From NCBI GenBank assembly GCA_015295805.1, contig DVEF01000105.1:1-45433 (forward strand): a DNA stretch of 45,433 bases, in the 5' to 3' direction. Under the pieces are notes generated by a model. It had not been told where the DNA came from. It searched no databases and saw only the letters and a program-made list of their open reading frames with translations. The position numbers and the translations under genes were made by a program. The DNA comes from Geminocystis sp. M7585_C2015_104. Its GTDB lineage: Bacteria; Cyanobacteriota; Cyanobacteriia; Cyanobacteriales; Cyanobacteriaceae. Of the stretch, positions 36,653-44,827 are shown one piece after another; the first letter of the stretch is position 1, and every line of letters begins with the position of its first letter.

Positions 36653-37450
36653 TTAAAAATAGGGTGCATCCCCTAATTTGGGGTTAAAATCTGTTACTTT
36701 ATCAATCACATCATTGGCTCCACTATTTAACAAAATTTGACGATATTTTTCCTTCCGATAAGGGTCAGAATGTAAGTGGGGAGGCAAGACACCAATAGCA
36801 ATCCATTGCCTTTGTGGGTGGATTTTTCTAGCTTGTTGTACTGTCATCATGTCCGCCACAGTATCCCCCAAATAAAATACTGGCAAAGAATTATTAGGGG
36901 GCAGAGAAAATTTTTCAGCAATCAATTGTACAGCCAAAAATAAGCCAGTGGGCTCGGGCTTACCGGGGGCATCTTCCATAGCCACCAGAACTGGATTTTC
37001 TAGGCCAAGGCGACGTTGTAAAATGTAATTGGCCGAACCTCTGGTAGCCCCACTAAAAAAACCCCAATAAAGTCCATTTTGGGTTAGACTGTCAAAATAG
37101 CTCTTGTCTGCTAAAATCGGCTCCTGGGAAATATAACCATCCCACATATCAGGATTGTCTAAATTTTCTCCCCGATAACGCCGTTGGAAATAATCCACAA
37201 TCTCCTCGTAGCTAATAGATACACTTTCCCTGGTTAATCCCTGTTTCTCAAAATAACGATAAATCAACTCTTGAGAGGCCAGCCAGTCGTTATTCCATAG
37301 CCCTTCCGATTTTAACAAGTCAATGTCTTCTAGGGAGGGGCGATACTTTTGATTGGTAAAGTGTTCTACTGTGTCTGCTATAGCACGACTGTAGGAATTA
37401 GCTACATCTCTAATTACACCATCTATATCAAAAACTACAAAAGCGGTCAT
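36653..37450 (-). CDS. HAD-superfamily hydrolase (TIGR01548-like)
   Basis: A 265-residue haloacid-dehalogenase-type phosphatase. Motif I: FVVFDIDGVIRDVANSYSRA (D8 nucleophile, D10). Motif II: WGFFSGATRGSANYILQRRLG. Motif III and IV: DAPGKPEPTGLFLAVQ and YLGDTVADMMTVQQA. The alpha-helical cap lies between residues 20 and 110. It fits the IA-type hypothetical subfamily common in cyanobacteria; some relatives are fused to or paired with histidine-biosynthesis genes, but none is here. Substrate unknown. It lies 150 bp downstream of dnaG on the same strand. Confidence 0.85.
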   Translation of the reverse strand: MTAFVVFDIDGVIRDVANSYSRAIADTVEHFTNQKYRPSLEDIDLLKSEGLWNNDWLASQELIYRYFEKQGLTRESVSISYEEIVDYFQRRYRGENLDNPDMWDGYISQEPILADKSYFDSLTQNGLYWGFFSGATRGSANYILQRRLGLENPVLVAMEDAPGKPEPTGLFLAVQLIAEKFSLPPNNSLPVFYLGDTVADMMTVQQARKIHPQRQWIAIGVLPPHLHSDPYRKEKYRQILLNSGANDVIDKVTDFNPKLGDAPYF

Positions 37451-37556
37451 GGGTTCGCAGGAGCCTGAGCACTACCAGGAATGATGAGCTATAATATTAT
37501 AATGGCTGATTGTACTTTTATTACTGAAACCAACAGATTAGGAGGTCTAAGTCTCA

Positions 37557-37961
37557 TTGGAAAATACAAATAACAGCCCGAATAGCACAACGACAATCCC
37601 AGAGGAAACTACCGGCGCGGAGGCTCAAGAGATTCAAGTGCCCCTTCCGCAAATAAACACTGACTCCCGGTTCGTCCTTAGAGTGGTTTGGTTAGAGAAA
37701 AACATAGCCATAGCAGTGGACTACGTGGTCAACAAGGGTTTGAGCCCCTTGACGCGTTATTACTTTTGGCCACGCACCGATGCCTGGCAGGAATTAAAAG
37801 ACGAATTGGATAAAAAGAGTTGGATAACCGAGGAGGAGAAAATAGAACTACTAAACCAGGCTACAGAGATAATTAACTTCTGGCAGGAACATGCAAAGGA
37901 CACAACTATGTTTCAAGCCCAGGAAAAATTCCCACACATAGTCTTTGCTGGCACCGACTAG
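37557..37961 (+). CDS. ycf65: Ribosomal protein PSRP-3 / Ycf65 (cS23)
   Basis: A 134-residue protein. Residues 38-134 are the PSRP-3 domain: FVLRVVWLEKNIAIAVDYVV, SPLTRYYFWPRTDAWQELKDELD, SWITEEEKIELLNQATEIINFWQE. This is the plastid/cyanobacteria-specific protein of the 30S subunit. The first 37 residues are a Thr/Glu/Pro-rich extension seen in variable form in the family. The start is TTG at 37557, with AGGAGG at 37540-37545, 11 nt upstream. It is monocistronic and followed by a good terminator. Confidence 0.92.
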   Translation: MENTNNSPNSTTTIPEETTGAEAQEIQVPLPQINTDSRFVLRVVWLEKNIAIAVDYVVNKGLSPLTRYYFWPRTDAWQELKDELDKKSWITEEEKIELLNQATEIINFWQEHAKDTTMFQAQEKFPHIVFAGTD

Positions 37962-37978
37962 ATGTCAGCCAGTTTTAA

Positions 37979-38000
37979 CCCCCCAGGGAGGGGGATTTTT
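37979..38000 (+). terminator. Rho-independent terminator after ycf65
   Basis: CCCCC (37979-37983) and GGGGG (37990-37994), with a 6-nt loop, are followed by ATTTTT. It lies 18 bp after the ycf65 stop. Confidence 0.75.
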
Positions 38001-38034
38001 CGTAGCCCACAGGGGGGCTAGGGGTAAAGTCTTA

Positions 38035-38994
38035 CTATGGCGTACATGTAGTATGGTTGTAAAGGTTAATGACAATCTCGTCAATAGCCCTGACTAAGGC
38101 ACCTCCGGACTGCCCCGGGGAGTTAGCAATAATGCTGAACACTAGCATACCATAGTCTGGATGTTCCAAATAGCCGGATAAGGCTCGAACCCCAGTTAAA
38201 GTGCCAGTCTTGGCACGGACTATCCCCTCTACAGGGGTTTGCTTCATCCGGTTGCGCAAAGTGCCACTAATACCAGCAGTGGGCAGAGATGCAAGAAAAA
38301 TATCTCGTTGGGGGCTGTAATACATAGCCCTCAGAGTATCCACGATGGCTCTAGCAGTAGCCACATTGCGACGGGATAAGCCTGAGCCATCAGCAAAGTG
38401 AAAACCATTGGGATTTACCCCTAAATCAGCTAGTACTCTTTTGGCTACACTGGCCCCGCCAATTCTCTTCAACAGGGTATCAGCATAAAAGTTGTTACTT
38501 CTAAGGTTGGTGACTGTCACCCATTCCCTCAACGACTTATTGCCACTGATGTTAGCCTGTGGTGAGAGCACCCGTAGGGCGGCTGCTGTGGTGAAGATTT
38601 TCATGTTAGAAGCCGGGATCAAACCTTGCCCGGCGTTATACTCGTAGACTACAGTACCATCCGTCAGAGTTTCCACCAAAATGCCCCAACTCCCCCCTAC
38701 CCGTTTAATTATTTTTTCTATACCAGTGGCCAGTCTGTCACTACTGCAAACCCTTGGAGTAGAGGGGGGGGAGACTGGAGGCTCAACGGGGATGGGGATA
38801 GAATTAAAATCGGGATTACCCTCTGGTAGCGGGGGCGTTGAGCCGGGGCCCGTGTCCAACCCCTGGGGGGGGGTAATTTCAATGGTCCCTATATCTGGTA
38901 AGATGGTTTGTGCCTGTGCCATAACTGGGGTGATGGCAACAGTCATGGAGGTGATAACCGCAAACCATGAACCAGTATATGACGCTCTTTTCAT
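38035..38994 (-). CDS. dacB: Short PBP4-type D-alanyl-D-alanine carboxypeptidase/endopeptidase
   Basis: A 319-residue periplasmic penicillin-binding protein of the S13 family that trims or opens peptidoglycan cross-links. A signal peptide (MKRASYTGSWFAVITSMTVAITPVMAQA) is followed by a Pro-rich linker. Catalytic motifs: SxxK at S129-N-M-K132 (LIPASNMKIF), SxN in DGSGLSRRN, and KTG in VRAKTGTL. True PBP4 proteins have about 450-480 residues; the large insert between SxxK and SxN is mostly absent here, as in some cyanobacterial short forms. The frame is open further upstream (to 39072), but the signal peptide fixes the start at 38994. Divergent from plsC. Confidence 0.88.
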   Translation of the reverse strand: MKRASYTGSWFAVITSMTVAITPVMAQAQTILPDIGTIEITPPQGLDTGPGSTPPLPEGNPDFNSIPIPVEPPVSPPSTPRVCSSDRLATGIEKIIKRVGGSWGILVETLTDGTVVYEYNAGQGLIPASNMKIFTTAAALRVLSPQANISGNKSLREWVTVTNLRSNNFYADTLLKRIGGASVAKRVLADLGVNPNGFHFADGSGLSRRNVATARAIVDTLRAMYYSPQRDIFLASLPTAGISGTLRNRMKQTPVEGIVRAKTGTLTGVRALSGYLEHPDYGMLVFSIIANSPGQSGGALVRAIDEIVINLYNHTTCTP

Positions 38995-39060
38995 AGAGTA
39001 ATTCAAAAATCTACAACAAGTCCCAAGTATTTTAACAGGTTGTGCGGGGGGCACATCATT

Positions 39061-39759
39061 ATGAGCCCACATTTAAAACAAAAAGACATGAGTGTGGAAA
39101 AAAGACAAAAGAAGGGGGCGGGGCAGACTAATATAGCTTTTTATCGAGTGGTAAAATACTCTCTGGTTCTGCCTATTTTTCGCACCTATTTCCAAGGACA
39201 AGTTTGGGGGATAGAAAAAGTGCCCAAAACCGGAAAACTGGTAGTTGTTAGCAATCATGCTAGTGTTTTCGATCCTCCCCTGCTGGGTGCTGGACTTCCT
39301 CGCCCCCTGTGTTACATGGCAAAACAAGAATTATTCAGCAATCCCCTTTTCAAAAAACTAATCACCACCCTTGGCGCCTATCCCGTTAACCGGGGGGAAG
39401 CTGATAGGAGTGCCATAAGAGAAGCAGTTGCTAGACTAGAACGGGGCTGGGCTACAGTGATTTTCATAGAGGGCACAAGGACTAAAGACGGAAAAGTATA
39501 CTACCCGAAATTGGGGGCAGCCCTAATCGCCGCCAAGGCAGGGGCGCCTTTATTACCAGTCGCCATTCATGGCACAGAAAAAATCCTATCTACCAGCACA
39601 TTTTTCCCCAAAATGACCAGAATCACCATCAACGTGGGCGATTTAATCCCCCCACCTAGCGGTAACAAAGAAGAATTAGAGGCTGTTACCCACTACTGCG
39701 CCCAAGTAATTAACCAACTACATGAAGAGTGCTCTCGTAGATGCCGGAGAAAAAGATAA
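39061..39759 (+). CDS. plsC: 1-acyl-sn-glycerol-3-phosphate acyltransferase
   Basis: A 232-residue membrane-associated acyltransferase that makes phosphatidic acid. The four family motifs are visible: NHASVFDPP (H-x4-D), YPVNRGEADRSAI, FIEGTRTKDGKVYYPK and LPVAIHGTEKI. The start is uncertain: GTG at 39040 (239 residues), ATG at 39061 and ATG at 39088 are all in frame; 39061 is chosen as a middle option without a decisive ribosome site. The N-terminus is basic. It lies 67 bp from divergent dacB. Confidence 0.92.
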   Translation: MSPHLKQKDMSVEKRQKKGAGQTNIAFYRVVKYSLVLPIFRTYFQGQVWGIEKVPKTGKLVVVSNHASVFDPPLLGAGLPRPLCYMAKQELFSNPLFKKLITTLGAYPVNRGEADRSAIREAVARLERGWATVIFIEGTRTKDGKVYYPKLGAALIAAKAGAPLLPVAIHGTEKILSTSTFFPKMTRITINVGDLIPPPSGNKEELEAVTHYCAQVINQLHEECSRRCRRKR

Positions 39760-39832
39760 AATGGGATTCACCGACGCATGTCATCAGCACCGGCAGTATT
39801 ACAGTAAAATAATACAAACTACATAATGGCCC

Positions 39833-40684
39833 ATGGCAGTAATACAGTGGTATCCCGGCCACATCAGTAAGGCGGAAAAGCAGCTAAAAGAACAATTAAA
39901 GCTGGTAGACGTCGTATTAGAAGTAAGAGATGCCAGAATCCCTCTAGCCTCCCATCACCCCCAGTTGAAACAGTGGATTGGCAACAAGCCTAGGTTGTTA
40001 GTAATTAATCGCGAGGATTTGATCCCCGAGACGGTAAAAAAACAATGGCAGGAGTGGTTTGAAAGCAAAGGAGAACGACCCTTCTTTACCAATGCCCAAA
40101 CTGGCAAGGGAGTGAATGCCCTTAGAAGGGCAGCCCTCTCCCAGGGGGTGATGGTCAACGAACGTCGTCGTCAACGAGGAATGTTACCCCGGCCGGTAAG
40201 GGCAGTAGTGGTGGGCTTTCCCAACGTAGGCAAATCAGCCCTTATTAACCGTCTTCTCCAAAGGAGAGTAGTAGCCAGTGCCAGACGGCCCGGCGTTACA
40301 AGGCAACTACAGTGGGTCAGAATTTCCGAACACCTCGAGTTATTGGATACCCCTGGCGTAATACCCGGCAGACTGGACAATCAACAGGATGCAGTGAAAC
40401 TGGCAATTTGTGAAGACATTGGCGAAGCTGCCTATGACAACCAGGTAGTAGCAGGCCACTTTGTAGAATTGTTGGTAAAACTGGGACAAGAGGAAATCCT
40501 GCATCAGCGCTATCTTTTAAACCCCAAAGGTTTAACGGGGGAAGACTACCTCCACACCCTTGCCTATAAGAGATACAAAGGCGATGTGGAAAGGGCAGCT
40601 CGTCAACTGCTACAAGACTTCCGTACCGGTGTCCTTGGCCCAATTTCCCTGGAATATCCCCCAAAACTCGAAGTTTCATTGTAG
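39833..40684 (+). CDS. rbgA: Ribosome biogenesis GTPase RbgA/YlqF
   Basis: A 283-residue circularly permuted GTPase for late 50S assembly. The motif order G4-G1-G3 is seen: NRED at 59-62, GFPNVGKS at 128-135, and DTPG at 172-175. The N-terminus IQWYPGHISKAEKQL and VDVVLEVRDARIPLASHHP are typical. The C-terminal RNA-binding helical domain ends with GDVERAARQLLQDFRTG and LGPISLE. nadD follows 4 bp later on the same strand, so the two are probably co-transcribed. Confidence 0.95.
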   Translation: MAVIQWYPGHISKAEKQLKEQLKLVDVVLEVRDARIPLASHHPQLKQWIGNKPRLLVINREDLIPETVKKQWQEWFESKGERPFFTNAQTGKGVNALRRAALSQGVMVNERRRQRGMLPRPVRAVVVGFPNVGKSALINRLLQRRVVASARRPGVTRQLQWVRISEHLELLDTPGVIPGRLDNQQDAVKLAICEDIGEAAYDNQVVAGHFVELLVKLGQEEILHQRYLLNPKGLTGEDYLHTLAYKRYKGDVERAARQLLQDFRTGVLGPISLEYPPKLEVSL

Positions 40685-40688
40685 TAAG

Positions 40689-41267
40689 ATGGAAGTAGCA
40701 ATATTCGGCACAAGTGCAGATCCTCCCACCCTAGCACATCAGCAAATATTAACCTTTCTGGCGGAAAAATACCAGCTAGTGGCTGTTTACGCCACTGACA
40801 ATCCCCTCAAAACCCACAGCAGTAGCCTCCCCCACCGGCAAAAAATGCTGGAGCTGCTGATAGAAGACTTAAAACCCCTCTACCCACACATCCAACATAC
40901 CCCTGAAATCTCGGACCGCTACACCATCAACACCCTGGAGTTGGCGAGGAGAAAATGGGGCGCCAGCCACGATTATACAATTGTTATTGGCAGTGATCTC
41001 ATCCCCCAAATTTTTAGCTGGTATCAAGCCCAACAATTATGGCCACAAGTGAAAGTACTTATCATCCCTCGCGCCAATTATCCCATCAACCCCGAACATT
41101 TAAAGCAACTCCAGGGGCAAACCCGCGGCTGTAACGTTGCCTCCTTCTCAATACCCCCTTTCTCTTCCAGCCACTACCGACAACACCATCTGGACGACTA
41201 TCTTCCCCAAAAAATCCAACAATACATCCAGCAACACCACCTATACCAGTCTCCCCAAAGGGGGTGA
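40689..41267 (+). CDS. nadD: Nicotinate-nucleotide adenylyltransferase (cyanobacterial type)
   Basis: A 192-residue nucleotidyltransferase-fold enzyme that makes NaAD from NaMN and ATP in NAD synthesis. The ATP-binding entry is VAIFGTSADPPTLAHQQIL: the family GGxFDPxHxGH has become GTSADPPTLAH, keeping the second His. Further marks are LELLIEDL, YTIVIGSDLIPQIFSWYQAQQL and FSIPPFSSSHYRQ, which stands for the ISSTxIR motif. The start ATG 40689 lies 4 bp after rbgA. The frame is open further upstream inside rbgA, but family alignment supports this Met. Confidence 0.88.
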   Translation: MEVAIFGTSADPPTLAHQQILTFLAEKYQLVAVYATDNPLKTHSSSLPHRQKMLELLIEDLKPLYPHIQHTPEISDRYTINTLELARRKWGASHDYTIVIGSDLIPQIFSWYQAQQLWPQVKVLIIPRANYPINPEHLKQLQGQTRGCNVASFSIPPFSSSHYRQHHLDDYLPQKIQQYIQQHHLYQSPQRG

Positions 41268-41299
41268 CTTTTCTTTGCCACCCCCCCATCAATACTTTC

Positions 41300-41467
41300 T
41301 CAAAACTTCAAATTCAGATAGGCAGCCTCCCGTTCCAACTGTTCGATCAATTTCTGATCTCCCCTGCTTCTGGCCACTGCCAAACGGTGTTCCAGATTTT
41401 TCTTTAGATTCTCTTTATGGATTTCATTTATACTTGCATTTTTCTTGCTGTTTCCCCAAATTCCCAT
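41300..41467 (-). CDS. Small conserved cyanobacterial protein
   Basis: A 55-residue basic helical protein: MGIWGNSKKNASINEIHKEN, then a conserved-looking helix pair NLKKNLEHRLAVARSRGDQ and KLIEQLEREAAYLNLKF. The LEHRL-x3-A-xx-GD-x-L-xx-QLE-x-E pattern recurs in small cyanobacterial proteins, including, as far as I remember, the PII-interacting PirA type; this is a weak resemblance. ATG 41467 has a purine-rich stretch before it; the open frame begins 12 codons earlier (41503). Converges with nadD. Confidence 0.6.
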   Translation of the reverse strand: MGIWGNSKKNASINEIHKENLKKNLEHRLAVARSRGDQKLIEQLEREAAYLNLKF

Positions 41468-41582
41468 ATTTCTCTTTTCTCCTCTCCATGTGTTTCCCTC
41501 CATTGTAGCCTATAAATTGGGGCTTCTGTAGCAATTGTTACTGAAAATTAATCATTTTTAGTAAGGTCACCGTTGTTGCCCG

Positions 41583-42623
41583 CTACGACTCAGGCTCCTC
41601 TCCAACAAGGGGGGGACGTGCCATTTTTATTCCCATTTTTCTATATTCCCGGTGGAGTGCCTTTATAAATTCGTGAGCCATTATATGTTGTTGAAAATAA
41701 TCTGTAGCTCCCAAATAAACTGTTAACCTTATGCCCCAATATTCAAATTTTTCGTAGGTAATAAACGGATGAAAACCCTGCTCCTTGGAATTTGAGAAAC
41801 TCTCCTGTAATTTTTGGGCCAATTTTAGAGTAACTTTCTCTACCAATTCCAGATCATTTTCATATTCTACAACCAGTTTTACGGGAAATAAAAAGAAGGG
41901 ATCAACTAGGGTATAATTCCTAAAACTAGAGTCGATTATTTTGGCGTTGGGAATTATAATCCTATTACAGTAAATATCTTTGATAACAGTGTATTTGAGC
42001 TCCACGTCTTCCACATAACCCTCTATGCCGTCGGCTAACTGGATATAGTCTCCAGGACGCACCTTACGGGAAATGATAATATTAATGCCAGAAATGAGAT
42101 TGCTTAAGGTATTTTGAAAAGCTAGACCAATAGATAAACTGCCAATCCCTAGGGCAGTTAGCAAGGCAGTGATTTTAATGCCCAAAGACTGAAAAATAAT
42201 AAGAGTGCCAATAGTAAAAACAACAACCCTAGTTAGGGATTCAAAAAGAGAGGTCAAAGAAACAGAAGTTTCGTCGTCAAAACTGTAAAGTCTAATCAAA
42301 TTTACTGCCAGGCGGGAAACCAAAATAGTGCCAGTAGCAAGAGCAATTACCAGTAGAATTTTACCCGTAAGAACACTCAGTCTATGAGGGAAATTGAATA
42401 GGGGCAAAAAGAGTGCTACAGCCGCAACACAAACCCACGCCGCCACAACCCCCTGAAAGGATTTAAAAATAACTGCATATCTAGCTAGGGAATTATCTCC
42501 CTCAAACCTCCTTTTTAGCCTCCCTAGCCACCTTTCTAGGAAAAAACCAATCAATAACCCCCCAATCACCACGGCAAAAGGCAAGGCAAAACCAAGTACC
42601 GACTGCCAGTTGAGACTCCACAT
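41583..42623 (-). CDS. MscS-family mechanosensitive channel
   Basis: A 346-residue small-conductance mechanosensitive channel protein that releases solutes on osmotic downshock. It has four hydrophobic segments in the first half (FALPFAVVIGGLLIGFFLE, VAAWVCVAAVALFLPLF, ILLVIALATGTILVSRL, VVVFTIGTLIIFQSLG), then the pore helix region ALLTALGIGSLSIGLAFQNTLSNLISGI, the beta domain RKVRPGDYIQLADGIEGYVEDVELKYTVI and NRIIIPNAKI, and a cytoplasmic alpha/beta C-terminus. E. coli MscS has 286 residues and three helices; this one has an extra N-terminal helix. Divergent from the rplC leader. Confidence 0.92.
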   Translation of the reverse strand: MWSLNWQSVLGFALPFAVVIGGLLIGFFLERWLGRLKRRFEGDNSLARYAVIFKSFQGVVAAWVCVAAVALFLPLFNFPHRLSVLTGKILLVIALATGTILVSRLAVNLIRLYSFDDETSVSLTSLFESLTRVVVFTIGTLIIFQSLGIKITALLTALGIGSLSIGLAFQNTLSNLISGINIIISRKVRPGDYIQLADGIEGYVEDVELKYTVIKDIYCNRIIIPNAKIIDSSFRNYTLVDPFFLFPVKLVVEYENDLELVEKVTLKLAQKLQESFSNSKEQGFHPFITYEKFEYWGIRLTVYLGATDYFQQHIMAHEFIKALHREYRKMGIKMARPPLVGEEPES

Positions 42624-42666
42624 ACTTAAGCCCCACAGAAAAAGTCAAAAAAAAATATAAAAACTG

Positions 42667-42696
42667 TTGCCCCTAAGGCACAAAATGACATATAAT
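42667..42696 (+). promoter_or_regulatory. Candidate promoter of the rplC operon
   Basis: TTGCCC (42667-42672), an 18-bp spacer and a perfect TATAAT (42691-42696). It would give a leader of about 350 nt before the rplC GTG at 43052. Confidence 0.5.
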
Positions 42697-42779
42697 GATC
42701 GTTTGTGACTAAAAGGCAAAAGGGAAATTAGCCCCTCAAGGATACTGAGATTATCTAGCTGAGTCTAGCTCTGGTCTTA

Positions 42780-42975
42780 AGTCCTTGAGAGAAAGGGCAT
42801 AATAACAAGAGCCTGTAAACAAGTCAATGTCCCAGGTAGCGGCGTACCACCGTACGCTCGACTAGACAGCCACACGCTAAGGAGGGGGAAAGAAGTATCT
42901 TGACTACCACAGCCGCGCATGGCATGTGGGTGTGAAGCAGAGCCCCCCGTGCGTGTCAAGTTACATAACATTGTA
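42780..42975 (+). other. Structured leader of the rplC operon with IS200/IS605-right-end-like segment
   Basis: The leader contains a perfect hairpin GCGTAC-CACC-GTACGC (42840-42855). A segment follows with GACAGCCACACGCTAAGGAG, GGTGTGAAGCAGAGCCCC and TGTCAAGTTA. The series GAAGCAGA-CCCC-...-TGTCAAG resembles the right end, and overlapping guide-RNA scaffold, of TnpB-carrying IS200/IS605 elements, where GAAGCAGAA-CCCC is common. No tnpB frame precedes it. After it, TTACA-TAACAT-TGTAA (42961-42976) can form a small stem. The assignment rests on remembered motif similarity only. Confidence 0.35.
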
Positions 42976-43051
42976 AACAGCAAAAAAAGAACAGTAAAAA
43001 AAGGCAACTTCCGGCCTGACAGATTGTAGTTTAGAAAGGGGGAGATGTCCC

Positions 43052-43744
43052 GTGAGCTTAGGCTTACTTGGTAAAAAACTGGGCATGACCACGATTTTTG
43101 ACCGGGAAACGGGCTATGCAGTACCCGTGACGGTTATCCAGGCGGGGCCATGCCTAGTTACTCAGATTAAAACCATCGAGACCGATGGGTATACCGCGTT
43201 ACAGTTAGGTTACGAAGAACTACCGGACCGGGTGAGAACCCTGAACACAAAAGAACCAAAACAAGTAAACAAATATCTGACAGCCCCCGAAGACGGACAC
43301 CTGAGAAGTAAAGGGCTACCGCCCCTCCGTCATCTAAAGGAATATCGTCTGGAAGATGTTTCCGGCTACCAAATAGGACAAAAAATATGTGTGGACATTT
43401 TCTCAGAGGGGCAACTAGTAGACGTGTCCGGAAAGACCATAGGGAGAGGCTTCGCCGGCTATCAAAAAAGACACAATTTCAAAAGGGGTAGTAAAAGTCA
43501 CGGTTCCAAGAACTACCGTCTCCCCGGCTCCATTGGCGCGGGAACTAACCCCGGACGCACCTTCCCGGGCAAAAGAATGGCCGGCCACTATGGAGACTCC
43601 CAGGTCACTATCCGTAAACTCAAGGTGGTTAAAGTGGACCCAGAGAGGAACCTCCTGTTGGTTAAGGGCTCAGTTCCCGGAAAACCGGGAAATCTACTCA
43701 GTATCACCCCGGCCAAAATCGTTGGCGCCCGTGCAGTTGCCTAA
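43052..43744 (+). CDS. rplC: 50S ribosomal protein L3
   Basis: A 230-residue large-subunit protein that starts 23S rRNA folding near the 3' domain. Landmarks: [32 protein letters not shown], the [24 protein letters not shown] loop, and [23 protein letters not shown], which carries the Gln/Gly methylation-loop region. The start is GTG with GGGGGAG 7 nt upstream. It opens the ribosomal protein cluster; rpsJ is not in front, as usual in cyanobacteria. Confidence 0.97.
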   Translation: MSLGLLGKKLGMTTIFDRETGYAVPVTVIQAGPCLVTQIKTIETDGYTALQLGYEELPDRVRTLNTKEPKQVNKYLTAPEDGHLRSKGLPPLRHLKEYRLEDVSGYQIGQKICVDIFSEGQLVDVSGKTIGRGFAGYQKRHNFKRGSKSHGSKNYRLPGSIGAGTNPGRTFPGKRMAGHYGDSQVTIRKLKVVKVDPERNLLLVKGSVPGKPGNLLSITPAKIVGARAVA

Positions 43745-43809
43745 CTAGGGAGCCTCCCCTGGGGTAGGGGATGCACCACATTACAGAATAATAAAATCCA
43801 ATTGGACCT

Positions 43810-44451
43810 ATGGTGAGTTGTGTAGTCAAAAACTGGCAAGGTGAACAAGTAGGAGAAGTAAATTTCGAGTTGGCGCCGGTGGCAAAGCCGGAAACCGCCC
43901 AGTATGTCGTTCATCGAGCCGTAGTATATCAGTTACAAAATCAACGTAGGGGAACTGCCTCCACTAAAACCAGAGGAGAAGTAAGGGGTGGCGGCAGAAA
44001 ACCCTGGCGGCAAAAAGGCACCGGTAGAGCTCGGGCTGGTTCCATTCGTTCCCCCCTGTGGCGTGGTGGTGGGGTGATCTTTGGGCCAAAACCTAGAGAC
44101 TATTCCATCAAAATGAACCGCAAGGAAAGAAGACTGGCCCTCAGGACGGCATTCATGAGTAGAACTGAGGACCTGCTGGTGGTGGAAGAATTCTCAGGGG
44201 CCTTTTCTCGTCCCAGAACAAAGGAAATGGTGGCGGCACTACAACGTTGGGGGCTTAATCCAGAAGAGGAAAAAATTCTCCTGATTCTGCCCTCCCCCAT
44301 CCCCGAATTAGTCTACCTGTCAGCCCGCAATATCCCCACCGTCAAAATGCTGGAACACGACCAGCTTAATGTATATGACATACTAAATGCTGACAAGATT
44401 GTAGCCACACCCGAAGCGTTGAGTAAAATACAGGAGGTGTACTGTGGCTAA
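43810..44451 (+). CDS. rplD: 50S ribosomal protein L4
   Basis: A 213-residue protein that lines the peptide exit tunnel. The extended loop is visible: [49 protein letters not shown], here quoted by its key parts [19 protein letters not shown] and [14 protein letters not shown]. The globular C-terminus ends [19 protein letters not shown]. It lies 65 bp after rplC; a short CCCCT/AGGGG hairpin sits in the gap. The stop overlaps the rplW start by 8 bp. Confidence 0.96.
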   Translation: MVSCVVKNWQGEQVGEVNFELAPVAKPETAQYVVHRAVVYQLQNQRRGTASTKTRGEVRGGGRKPWRQKGTGRARAGSIRSPLWRGGGVIFGPKPRDYSIKMNRKERRLALRTAFMSRTEDLLVVEEFSGAFSRPRTKEMVAALQRWGLNPEEEKILLILPSPIPELVYLSARNIPTVKMLEHDQLNVYDILNADKIVATPEALSKIQEVYCG

Positions 44452-44782
44452 CACCAGATACGGCAAAACCAGCAAGGTCAGGAAAACTCCCGCCGAGTTG
44501 GCTGACATAATCATCCGTCCGGTTATCACCGAAAAGGCCACCATGCTAATGGAGCAAAATAAATATGTCTTTGAGGTGACAAGACAGTCCAAAAAACCGG
44601 AAATAAAAGCCGCTATAGAATACCTCTTCGACGTGAAGGTGGCCAAGGTAAACACCATGAATCAGCCCCCCAAAAAACGCCGCGTGGGGGCAATAGTGGG
44701 GGAAAAACCAAGATACAAAAAGGCCATCGTTACTCTCGCCGAAGGCTACTCCCTCAAAAGCACACTCTTCCCCGACTTGTAA
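44444..44782 (+). CDS. rplW: 50S ribosomal protein L23
   Basis: A 112-residue protein at the tunnel exit that docks trigger factor and SRP. Landmarks: [47 protein letters not shown] and a basic tail [22 protein letters not shown]. The N-terminal 18 residues ([17 protein letters not shown]) are an extension. GTG 44444 overlaps rplD by 8 bp and has AGGAGG just upstream. Confidence 0.96.
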   Translation: MANTRYGKTSKVRKTPAELADIIIRPVITEKATMLMEQNKYVFEVTRQSKKPEIKAAIEYLFDVKVAKVNTMNQPPKKRRVGAIVGEKPRYKKAIVTLAEGYSLKSTLFPDL

Positions 44783-44827
44783 GCTGAATAGCACTAAAGA
44801 TAACCTCTTACTAACAGCGAGAAAACT

